Source: Caproiciproducens galactitolivorans (GTDB lineage Bacteria > Bacillota > Clostridia > Oscillospirales > Acutalibacteraceae). Taken from it: DNA of 64,000 nt. The stretch is taken from NCBI RefSeq assembly GCF_004768785.1, contig NZ_SRMQ01000001.1, positions 1 through 64,000 on the forward strand, given 5' to 3'. Under the pieces are notes generated by a model. That model was not told where the DNA came from, made no database searches, and worked only from the letters and a program-made list of their open reading frames with translations. The translations under genes and the position numbers were made by a program. Positions 1-6,233 of the stretch are shown piece by piece. Every line of letters starts with the position of its first letter. Positions within the stretch are counted from its first letter, which is position 1.

Positions 1-2
1 AC

Positions 3-140
3 GCAAACACCACCCAGCAGATCAGCGGCGTAATCATGTCGCTGGGTGCAGTAATCGCGTACATAGTAGGCGAGGGGCTTGTGGATTCCGCAGCAGCCGG
101 AGCAAGCAATACGCCGGATGAAGTAACAAAGCAGGAATAA
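3..140 (+). CDS. C-terminal fragment of a phage holin-like membrane protein (5' end outside window)
   Basis: An open frame enters from the left edge and ends with TAA at 138-140, giving 46 residues. They include a hydrophobic, glycine-containing stretch (SGVIMSLGAVIAYIVGEGLV) followed by a short polar tail. Small phage holins of Gram-positive bacteria often end this way, and the position just inside a prophage attachment site (tRNA-Gly fragment at 1896-1942) fits a lysis gene. Only the end of the protein is visible, so the family is inferred from pattern and context. It could be another small phage membrane protein. Confidence 0.5.
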   Translation, partial: ANTTQQISGVIMSLGAVIAYIVGEGLVDSAAAGASNTPDEVTKQE

Positions 141-145
141 CGAAG

Positions 146-184
146 AAATCCCCGCTTTCTTTTCGGAGGGCGGGATTTTTTTTG
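146..184 (+). terminator. Rho-independent terminator after the holin-like gene
   Basis: The arms AAATCCCCGC and GCGGGATTT form a stem with one bulge, followed by an eight-T run. The complementary strand also reads stem plus T-rich sequence, so it may end transcription of the converging TAC operon as well. Confidence 0.8.
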
Positions 185-215
185 TTTACTGGATTAATTT
201 CTGTGTGATTTTGAT

Positions 216-722
216 TTAATTATTTTTGGTTGTTTTATCAAGTTGTTCTGATGCCGCTTTTGGTTTTGCTTGTTTCTCTTCTTTTATTTTTTCTTTTATA
301 AATTCAATTATATTAATCATTGGCAAAAGAAGTTTACCAGATTCGTAAATATTAGCTGATATATTGCAAATAAATGATCGAGCTATAGAATATAAAGCAC
401 TACCGCCATTTATATATAGCATAGCTTTGAATTTATCTTCCGATAACTCTGGATTTGCTGAGGAAAAGCATCCTTGTATTAATATATCGATTTTTGTTTT
501 TTTATTATTTTTTTTATCTTTTACATTTACAATAATACCTAAATTAACTATTCCAATCAATGCAAGACTTTCGTTTCGTTCTATTTCGGGAACATCGATG
601 TCTATACCAAATTCTCGTACAGCATCATCATCAAGGCGAATAATATTATTTGAAATTTTAGTTCTTTGAATGCAACTTCCAATAAATTGAATGTCTGCAG
701 TTATTTGATTATTAATTTTCAT
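216..722 (-). CDS. SecB-like chaperone of a toxin-antitoxin-chaperone (TAC) module
   Basis: This 168-residue protein is probably a cytosolic SecB-fold chaperone that protects the upstream antitoxin. The N-terminal half (about 8-90) alternates short hydrophobic strands. The C-terminal half (about 95-145) has the SecB-like pattern of a strand, then a helix (GGSALYSIARSFICNIS), then a proline/leucine-rich loop running into the last helix (LLLPMINIIEF). This matches the layout of the SecB segment that ends in PPLxLxPxNF. A Lys/Gln-rich tail follows. The start codon overlaps the antitoxin stop by one base (TAATG), so translation is coupled. Bacillota usually lack housekeeping SecB, and the gene order toxin-antitoxin-SecB is that of Mycobacterium tuberculosis HigB1-HigA1-Rv1957. 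The fold call rests on pattern only. Confidence 0.75.
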   Translation of the reverse strand: MKINNQITADIQFIGSCIQRTKISNNIIRLDDDAVREFGIDIDVPEIERNESLALIGIVNLGIIVNVKDKKNNKKTKIDILIQGCFSSANPELSEDKFKAMLYINGGSALYSIARSFICNISANIYESGKLLLPMINIIEFIKEKIKEEKQAKPKAASEQLDKTTKNN

Positions 723-1141
723 TAAGCAATCGCGCTCTCTTTTTCTAGAAATTCTTCTGATAGAATATTTCTAACATCTTCTGATGGTATTGTTTTTGTT
801 TTCTGTGGCATTGTAAATCTAAATGGAGAAATACTATTTTGCATATATTGGTTTTGCGGATTAAAGACTATATCAATATCAATACCTAGTTTATTAAATA
901 TTTTGATTACTTGCAAAAAAGTGAAGTTATTGTCGCCACTTTCCCATTTGGATATTAAAGACTGTTTAACGCCAAGTTTTTTTGCCAAATCTTCTTGTGA
1001 TAAATGATTTTTAGTACGCTCTAAAATTATTTTGCCTGCTATTTTTCCCATTAATTTTCCATAAGCGATATCTACTTCTGATAGCTCACTAAAAAAATTA
1101 TTTTCAACAGGGACTTTAGCTAATTTTTCTTCCAAAGTCAT
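722..1141 (-). CDS. XRE-family antitoxin (HigA-like) with C-terminal extension, TAC module
   Basis: This 139-residue protein is expected to bind and neutralise the toxin encoded just upstream and to repress the operon promoter. Residues about 30-88 form a classic XRE/Cro helix-turn-helix (LSQEDLAKKLGVKQSLISKW). Residues about 95-139 are an extra tail with hydrophobic and aromatic residues (QYMQNSISPFRFTMP) and an acidic end. In characterised TAC systems such a tail is the chaperone-addiction (ChAD) segment, which makes the antitoxin unstable unless SecB binds. That role is inferred here. A good ribosome site (GGGAGG) precedes ATG 1141. The gene overlaps the toxin by 4 nt and the chaperone by 1 nt. 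It is very AT-rich, unlike the chromosome to the right. Confidence 0.85.
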   Translation of the reverse strand: MTLEEKLAKVPVENNFFSELSEVDIAYGKLMGKIAGKIILERTKNHLSQEDLAKKLGVKQSLISKWESGDNNFTFLQVIKIFNKLGIDIDIVFNPQNQYMQNSISPFRFTMPQKTKTIPSEDVRNILSEEFLEKESAIA

Positions 1142-1521
1142 AAATCAAATTCCTCCCTAATCATGACTATTCTGTTTCTGGAGATACGTTTAGGAGAATC
1201 ATAATCTGAAGAATTTTGTTCTAAAAACGCGGTTAATAATATTACATTTTGTTCACCTAAACAAAATGTAAAGATTACTCGTGGATTGTGCTTACTTTCA
1301 GGAAGACGTATAGAATAAATGTCTTGATCAATATACTCAAAAGATTGCCCATTAATGCAAGCAGTTCCTTTTGATTCCAACATGCCTAATCGTCGGGTTA
1401 GCCATTTTTGATACCTTTTTAAAGAGGCTTTGTCGTTTTTGAAAAGTCGACAGAATTCATCACTAAAAGACTTGTAAGCATATATGTGGTTATATCCTGG
1501 TACTCTATGTATTATATCCAT
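1138..1521 (-). CDS. HigB/RelE-superfamily toxin of the TAC module
   Basis: This 127-residue protein is the first gene of the operon. The C-terminal half has the RelE/HigB-type sheet pattern: IYSIRLPESKHNPRVIFTF, then a strand ending in LLTAFLEQ. Basic residues are spread along it, as in ribosome-dependent mRNA interferases and phage Gp49-like (DUF891) proteins. It would inhibit translation by cutting mRNA when the antitoxin is lost. Neither the cleavage activity nor the catalytic residues can be proven from sequence. The start is set by AGGA about 8 nt upstream of ATG 1521. Its own promoter and operator lie at 1541-1569. It overlaps the antitoxin gene by 4 nt. Confidence 0.75.
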   Translation of the reverse strand: MDIIHRVPGYNHIYAYKSFSDEFCRLFKNDKASLKRYQKWLTRRLGMLESKGTACINGQSFEYIDQDIYSIRLPESKHNPRVIFTFCLGEQNVILLTAFLEQNSSDYDSPKRISRNRIVMIREEFDL

Positions 1522-1540
1522 ATTTGTGCTTCCTAATCAT

Positions 1541-1569
1541 ATAATATAACTTATAGGTTATATTTGCAA
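1541..1569 (-). promoter_or_regulatory. TAC operon promoter with palindromic operator
   Basis: On the minus strand, TTGCAA (1569-1564) is separated by 17 nt from TATTAT (1546-1541). The spacer is filled by a 16-bp near-palindrome, ATAACCTATAAGTTAT (1561-1546, 7 of 8 pairs). This is the expected place for HigA autorepression. Further ACCTATA half-sites lie upstream at about 1609-1630. Confidence 0.65.
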
Positions 1570-1691
1570 TGATTTTTTTAAAAATATTTTATTATTAATT
1601 TTGAAATTACCTATATAAATTTTATACCTATTATATAATATATTTCGATAAATTCAAATATAAAGCAATAAAATTTTCAAAGAACAAAACC

Positions 1692-1732
1692 ATCCCCCGT
1701 TGGCTGATTGGCTGACGGGGGATTTTTTATTT
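1692..1732 (+). terminator. Rho-independent terminator upstream of the TAC operon
   Basis: A perfect 9-bp stem (ATCCCCCGT and ACGGGGGAT) is followed by T6. No gene reading into it from the left on the plus strand is visible. It may insulate the prophage end from host transcription. Confidence 0.7.
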
Positions 1733-1824
1733 GGATTGATTACTGTTCAACATATACACCCCTACTGATCTTGACCGGTTGGCAGGTGATTTTGTTTCGC
1801 TCCTTACTGCAGCCACAGAACACT

Positions 1825-1846
1825 ATGCAAGTCAGATGCAAGTCAG
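1825..1846. repeat. 11-bp tandem direct repeat near the attachment site (putative integrase arm sites)
   Basis: ATGCAAGTCAG occurs twice head to tail, 1825-1835 and 1836-1846, perfectly conserved and about 50 bp inside the tRNA-fragment core. Tyrosine integrases of phages and Tn916-like elements commonly use short direct repeats flanking the core as arm-type binding sites. That function is inferred. Confidence 0.6.
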
Positions 1847-1895
1847 GCGCTTAAAAAAATCCAGTATTTATGCGAGTTTACAGCGTTTCTGATGT

Positions 1896-1942
1896 AGCTT
1901 CCCAAGCTGATGACGGGGGTTCGATTCCCCTCTCCCGCTCCA
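1896..1942 (+). other. attR-like site: 3' fragment of tRNA-Gly(CCC)
   Basis: The sequence carries a tRNA 3' half: an anticodon stem-loop with loop TTCCCAA (CCC at 1901-1903), a T-arm GGGGGTTCGATTCCCC, the acceptor strand CTCCCGC and an encoded CCA ending at 1942. No D-arm or 5' acceptor strand is found upstream, so this is not a working tRNA. It is what remains on the far side when an element integrates into the 3' end of a tRNA gene. The intact gene should lie at the other prophage end, left of this window. Confidence 0.8.
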
Positions 1943-1949
1943 ATCAAAA

Positions 1950-2001
1950 ATCCGCACCAGGTAGCCATTTTTCGGCTGTTTGGTGCGGTTTTATTTTTTT
2001 C
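1950..2001 (+). terminator. Terminator of the original tRNA-Gly gene
   Basis: CCGCACCA (1952-1959) pairs with TGGTGCGG (1981-1988), with an inner AGCC/GGCT helix, then a long T-rich tract. It follows the tRNA fragment by 9 nt, so it probably belonged to the tRNA transcription unit before integration. Confidence 0.75.
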
Positions 2002-2029
2002 TCTTTAAAATACGATTTTACCCGTTTAA

Positions 2030-2056
2030 CCCGCCGACCGCTCGGCGGGCTTTTAT
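2030..2056 (+). terminator. Second terminator downstream of the tRNA fragment
   Basis: CCCGCCGA and TCGGCGGG form an 8-bp stem with a 4-nt loop, followed by CTTTTATC. It forms a tandem with the preceding terminator. Confidence 0.65.
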
Positions 2057-2160
2057 CTTGCAGATTTAGTGCTTACCGATTCTGTTGCCGGAAACAAACG
2101 CTGGTTGTGATTTTCGTTATTCCGGATCGAAGCGGAAATAGGGATTTTCAAAATTACCCA

Positions 2161-2589
2161 TTATCCGCATACTTTGCAGAGCCTGCTATGTCCGGCACGG
2201 TTTGCCTGCTTTATGGTTCCGTTATGTATTGCTTTTGATTTTCTTAGCGTTCTACAGTTCTTTGAGGAATGATATATATTTGTATGATCTACCCAATAAA
2301 CCGTTTGGGACTGAGCAGGCGCGCTTGCTTTTTGCGCAACCGTTTTATTTTTAACAGCGGGCCTTTTGACAGTTTTTGTAGCGTTTTTTTTACCGGTAGA
2401 CTTTTTGGTGACCTTTTTGACGGAAGCTTTTTTCGTTGTTTTAACTGGTTTCTTTATGGCTTTTTTAACGGTTGCCGAGGATGTGGTTTTTGGATGATAA
2501 GTAGCGCGTTTTGCCGCATAGCCCGTATTGGGCACGAAAGAAAAGCACATGATGAGACATAGAAGCAGACTAACCAATCTTGTTTTCAT
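2161..2589 (-). CDS. Small secreted Lys/Ala-rich protein with C-terminal Cys motif
   Basis: This 142-residue protein of unknown function has a clear signal peptide (MKTRLVSLLLCLIMCFSF, cleavage near GYAA), so it is exported. A low-complexity Lys/Thr/Ala/Val linker (about 35-95) would be strongly basic and could bind wall polymers or nucleic acid. The C-terminal 45 residues hold H and C positions (YHSSKNC..., then LCKVCG) like the small cysteine domain seen at the ends of many clostridial surface and nuclease-type proteins, resembling an Ada-like metal site. The start was chosen at 2589 because GGAGG lies 7 nt upstream. An in-frame upstream ATG has no ribosome site. Confidence 0.7.
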   Translation of the reverse strand: MKTRLVSLLLCLIMCFSFVPNTGYAAKRATYHPKTTSSATVKKAIKKPVKTTKKASVKKVTKKSTGKKNATKTVKRPAVKNKTVAQKASAPAQSQTVYWVDHTNIYHSSKNCRTLRKSKAIHNGTIKQANRAGHSRLCKVCG

Positions 2590-2711
2590 TTTCTTTTCCT
2601 CCAAGTAATTGATATATCGGAACAATATACTACAATGTATTTGAGGAATTCTCTGACAGAATTTCTCTTATTGCCGCCTTTCCCTATCGCAAGTAGGGAA
2701 GGGCGACTTTT

Positions 2712-3335
2712 CTATTTCAAATCGGTTATGACTTGCTTTGCAATGCCGATAATCTCAGCATATCCGTTCTCAAAATCAGAGCATTTTACGACGATCGGCT
2801 GAAAATCAGGATTCTCCGGCATGAGTACGACGGTATCTCCAATTTTTTAAAACGCTTAAGCGTTGCTCCATCGCCATTAATCCGGCAAGCGACAATTTGC
2901 CCATTTTCAGCGCATGGCTGTTGATGAATCAGCGCAAGCGACCCGTCCGGGATACCTGCGTTTATCATGCTTTTTCCATGGACGCGCAAAGCAAAATATT
3001 CTTCTGGGTTTTTAACCAAGGGAGGCATATAACCTCAATATTTTCTGTAGCTAGAACAGGGGTCCCGGCAGGAATAGTGCCTACGATTGGACCATTCCAG
3101 TAATGGGGAGGATGTTATGATCATTTTCTTTATCCCAACCCATCAGGTCGGACGGAGAACATCCGAGAGCGCTGGCCATTTTTTCAATTTTATCGGACGG
3201 AATATTGCTGATAACTCCGCTTTCGTATCGCTGTATGGTTTGCCGGTTTACGCCAACTTGCTTTCCCAGGTCATCGAGAGTCAATCCTTTTTCTTTTCTT
3301 TTTCTACGGATATTGTCCCCTATCGTTCTTATCAC
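2712..3335 (-). pseudogene. Decayed XRE-S24 (CI/LexA-like) phage repressor
   Basis: The N-terminal helix-turn-helix (LTLDDLGKQVGVNRQTIQRYE) is in frame from GTG 3335 to a stop at 3081. The linker (VGTIPAGTPVLATENIE) continues in a second frame. The S24 core with its catalytic-serine region (HGKSMINAGIPDGSLALI) and lysine region is in a third frame (3028 to about 2840). The end (DTVVLMPENPDFQPIVVK...) is in a fourth segment stopping at 2712. At least three single-base indels therefore break the gene, one within an A-run near 2845. The intact protein would have been about 205 residues and would have acted as a self-cleaving repressor. Its minus-strand promoter (TTGCAA, 16 nt, TATTAT) is still visible upstream. 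Confidence 0.8.
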
Positions 3336-3403
3336 CTGCTCTTGTTTTCTATAATAGCAAAAATCACTTATTTTGCAATATGTTTTTCAGATTAAAAAGT
3401 TAC

Positions 3404-3432
3404 TTGACAAGGGAAGTTACGCGCACTATTGT
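3404..3432 (+). promoter_or_regulatory. Orphan divergent promoter beside the repressor pseudogene
   Basis: TTGACA (3404-3409), a 17-nt spacer, then TATTGT (3427-3432). It points away from the repressor, as an early lytic promoter would. GTTACGCG occurs at 3416-3423 and 3434-3441, with a third partial copy (AGTTAC) at 3446-3451, which look like operator half-sites. Only a short remnant reading frame after GGAGG (3457-3461) follows. Confidence 0.55.
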
Positions 3433-3518
3433 TTGTTACGCGATAAGTTACAAAATTGGAGGCGAGAGATTGATAGCGGTTAATGAGAGTTAAACTCGGT
3501 GGGAAGGGCATCATTTCC

Positions 3519-4375
3519 TTATACTGGCGAAATCGCCTGCGGCGGACCTTTCCGGTATCCCCATTCATAGGTTATCAGAATCACGAAATCGGCGATTCGG
3601 CCGTGCGCTGGATAATCGTGGGCTTCGTACAAAAGCCCCGACTGCTCCGGTTCGATTTCCGGTGCAACGGCGGTGGGAAGGAAATAACCGTTGGCGTGCA
3701 TCCACGTCGCAGCTTGCTTCAAAAAGCGATTATAGGCCATACGGTCATTCGGAAGTACGTTTTCAAAATCGATGTTCAGGCCTTTATACCCTTTTTGCCG
3801 CATGATATCGATGATATTGTCCAAAAGCTGTCCGGTTTTTTCAGGGTTGTTCAATAGAATCGACGCCAGATTCTCGCCTCTTGAGGTTGCGGTAAAGTTT
3901 GTGACGGCCATCATCGGAACGCCCATCTGCGATACCGCAGCTTGAAGGGCCGGGCCGTTGTCAATGACCTGCAGGCTTGCGTCCTCCTTTATTAAATGGG
4001 TAAACGGGCTAAGGTAAGTCAGATAACCGCCGTCCTTACGGACATCGGAACGGCAGCCCGCCCGAGCATGTAGATGTGCCCGTTCACGCGGATGACCGGC
4101 CTCGTCTTACTCGGAATGACGAGCAGCATGCCGGGGGCTATCCTGTTCGGGTCGTCGATTCGGTTTACCTGTATCAGGTTCTGCAGGGGGATATTATAAC
4201 GCTGCCCAATCAGCCACAGCGTTTCCCCCGGCTGCACGATGTAAACGACACCTTCCAACGGGATGACCAGCGTTTCGCCCACGACCAGCACATCCGGATT
4301 ATAAATCCCGTTGGCGGATATGATGGACTCCCATCGGGACGTTGTAGCTATTCGCAATCTGCCATAATAGCATAA
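3519..4375 (-). pseudogene. Truncated SleL/YaaH-type cortex hydrolase (LysM-LysM-GH18)
   Basis: Two LysM-like repeats are readable (for example VVYIVQPGETLWLIGQRYNI) in the frame that stops at 4019. The sequence continues in another frame as a GH18 domain (LTYLSPFTHLIKEDAS..., catalytic motif GLNIDFENV) that stops at 3519 just after YEWGYRKGPPQAISPV. YaaH/SleL proteins of about 430 residues carry roughly 100 more C-terminal residues, so the 3' end is missing. The first LysM is also scrambled near 4350-4375. The ancestor would have degraded spore cortex peptidoglycan at germination. At least one internal frameshift plus truncation makes a functional product unlikely. Confidence 0.75.
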
Positions 4376-4586
4376 AAAAACCAGAATATTCCTTGCAATT
4401 TATGCCCGCAGCCCCAATATGCCTACGGAAATAAAATTCCTGTGGTCTTCTTTCTTTAGGGCAGCAGGAATCAGGCGATTTAGAAGCGTACGCCAAGGGT
4501 GGTTCATGATTCTGATTTTCCGGGAAAGCATCCGCATACAGTTTGCTCTTCTTAATTTAATTTACGGGCGGCATATAATGGTATAC

Positions 4587-5288
4587 TCAGTATATTTGTC
4601 TGTTTCCGTAAATGCAGTTGTCAAGCTGCTCATCCGTACAGCGGCGTGCAGCCTCGCGGTCGCGGGCAATAACGCATTCCGCAAGGGCACGCGTGCTGTC
4701 GGAAAGCGAATCCGCACCATAGCGGCGGCAGTACCGCAGCCAGAGCTGGGAAACAACGGGCTTAAAGGATATATAAATCAGCGGCAGGATACTGTTGCTG
4801 CCTACCACGGCCAGCTCGTGGTGGAAAGCAAAGGCCGCCTCAATCGTCTGGTTGATTGAACCGGTGGCTTCCACATTCGCGGCAAGGCGTTCAAGGCAAT
4901 CCATATCCTCTGCGCTGGCGTTTTCGATTGCGGCATCCGTCGCCAGATGTTCCAGCGCGCGGCGAACCTCCAGTATGGAACGAATCTCGGCCCGGCCGAG
5001 CGTTTCGCTGTGGTATTCCATAATGGCGTTCAGCGTGCTGATATTGCCGTTCCTGCCGTAATCCGCCACGAACACGCCCTGGCGCGGGCGTATTTCAAGA
5101 AATCCCTGATGTTCAAGCTCCGTAAGGCCGCTGTTTACCACCGCGCGGCTGACCTGCATCTGCAGCGCGAGCTCCCGCTCCGGCGGCAGCCGCGTGCCGA
5201 CCGAAACCTGCCCGGACAAAATGCTTTCTCGGATTTGGCGGATAAACAATTCCTTAAGGCTTGGCGCACTAAGTTTTTGAAATTCCAT
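4587..5288 (-). CDS. FadR-subfamily GntR transcriptional regulator
   Basis: This 233-residue protein has a winged helix-turn-helix at about 10-75 (GTRLPPERELALQMQVSRAVV) and a helical FCD ligand-binding domain at about 95-225. Members respond to small organic acids or similar metabolites and usually repress the neighbouring genes. It is divergently transcribed from the hypB operon, with 236 nt between them, and an inverted repeat lies in that space (5367-5396). The start is fixed by AAGGAGG 7 nt upstream of ATG 5288. The effector is unknown. Confidence 0.85.
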   Translation of the reverse strand: MEFQKLSAPSLKELFIRQIRESILSGQVSVGTRLPPERELALQMQVSRAVVNSGLTELEHQGFLEIRPRQGVFVADYGRNGNISTLNAIMEYHSETLGRAEIRSILEVRRALEHLATDAAIENASAEDMDCLERLAANVEATGSINQTIEAAFAFHHELAVVGSNSILPLIYISFKPVVSQLWLRYCRRYGADSLSDSTRALAECVIARDREAARRCTDEQLDNCIYGNRQIY

Positions 5289-5366
5289 GGAAAAGCCTCC
5301 TTTGTGGGCAGTGGTATGACCAAGACCAAGGCGATTTTACCATACAATACAACTGGATTCAAGGAA

Positions 5367-5433
5367 TTATAATTGTATAAAATGTTGAAATTATAACAAA
5401 ATTATTGTGATTTTTTTATATTTATTATACTAT
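5367..5433 (+). promoter_or_regulatory. hypB operon promoter with upstream inverted repeat
   Basis: TTGTGA (5405-5410), a 17-nt spacer and TACTAT (5428-5433) form a promoter for the rightward operon. Just upstream, TTATAATT (5367-5374) and AATTATAA (5389-5396) are perfect inverted arms 14 nt apart, a candidate operator for the divergent FadR-type regulator. Confidence 0.5.
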
Positions 5434-5524
5434 CTACATATGCATAAATGGTTAGATGATTATCTGGTAAAGCCACAGCTTAGCTTTACGTCAGATCGTA
5501 TTCATTCAAAAGGAGCGTGAAAGA

Positions 5525-6196
5525 ATGAACGGATTTAAAGTTCTGCAGGTCAGGCAGAGTGTTTTTGCGGACAATGATCGTCGGGCCGAGGAGCTGAGGC
5601 AGGAGTTAAAAAAACAAAAGGTCTTTCTACTGAACCTGATGTCAAGCCCCGGCGCGGGAAAAACCACCCTTCTGTCCCGAACCATTGAAGCATTGGACGG
5701 AAAGCTGAAGGTGGGTGTGATGGAAGCGGATATTGATTCGGATGTGGACGCCAAAACCATCGAAAGCTTCGGCGCGAAAGTGATTCAGCTGCATACGGGC
5801 GGTATGTGCCACCTTGACGCAGACATGACCCGGCAGGGGCTTGAAGCACTTGGGACCGACGACGTGGAACTTGCGATTTTGGAAAATGTGGGGAATCTCG
5901 TCTGTCCGGCGGAGTTCGATACCGGCGCGGTGAAAAACGCAATGATCCTCTCCGTGCCGGAAGGGGACGACAAACCGCTGAAATACCCCTTGATTTTTTC
6001 TGTGTGCGATGTCGTAATCATCAATAAAACAGACGTCCTTCCATACTTTGATTTTGATATGGAAAAATGCAGCGCGAATATCCGGATGCGCAACCCGAAG
6101 GCAAAAATCATCCCGGTATGCGCGCGTACGGGAGAGGGAATAGACAAGTGGATCGACTGGCTGTGCAATGAGGTAACGGCATGGAGGAGCCCGTAA
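5525..6196 (+). CDS. hypB: HypB-like nickel-insertion GTPase
   Basis: This 223-residue cytosolic P-loop GTPase belongs to the family that delivers nickel to NiFe hydrogenase and, in some organisms, to urease. Visible motifs are the Walker A SSPGAGKTT (about 40-48), D and H/C positions in the metal-binding switch region (AKVIQLHTGGMCHLDADM, about 87-104), and the guanine-specificity motif NKTD near residue 165. It has no His-rich N-terminal nickel store. It starts an operon with the oxidoreductase, hypA and a membrane protein. No hydrogenase or other hyp gene lies in the window, so its client enzyme is unknown. Ribosome site AAAGGAG precedes ATG 5525. Confidence 0.88.
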   Translation: MNGFKVLQVRQSVFADNDRRAEELRQELKKQKVFLLNLMSSPGAGKTTLLSRTIEALDGKLKVGVMEADIDSDVDAKTIESFGAKVIQLHTGGMCHLDADMTRQGLEALGTDDVELAILENVGNLVCPAEFDTGAVKNAMILSVPEGDDKPLKYPLIFSVCDVVIINKTDVLPYFDFDMEKCSANIRMRNPKAKIIPVCARTGEGIDKWIDWLCNEVTAWRSP

Positions 6197-6233
6197 ACGA
6201 TACCGGTAACATTCTGAATGGAGGGAAGCAACA

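Noticed and set aside
216-722. Housekeeping SecB export chaperone
   Set aside because: It is embedded in and translationally coupled to a toxin-antitoxin operon on a prophage, so a dedicated chaperone is more likely.
1872-1942. Intact tRNA-Gly gene
   Set aside because: The 5' acceptor strand and D-arm are absent. Only the 3' half is conserved.
1870-2238. Plus-strand reading frame across the tRNA fragment and terminators
   Set aside because: It runs through a tRNA remnant and two terminators, has no ribosome site and no family likeness.
2269-2562. Plus-strand frame opposite the small secreted protein
   Set aside because: It is the antisense shadow of the Lys-rich coding sequence with a good signal peptide and ribosome site.
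2786-3028. Separate small S24 peptidase gene
   Set aside because: It is only the middle of a frameshifted XRE-S24 repressor. Linker and C-terminus are readable in other frames on both sides.
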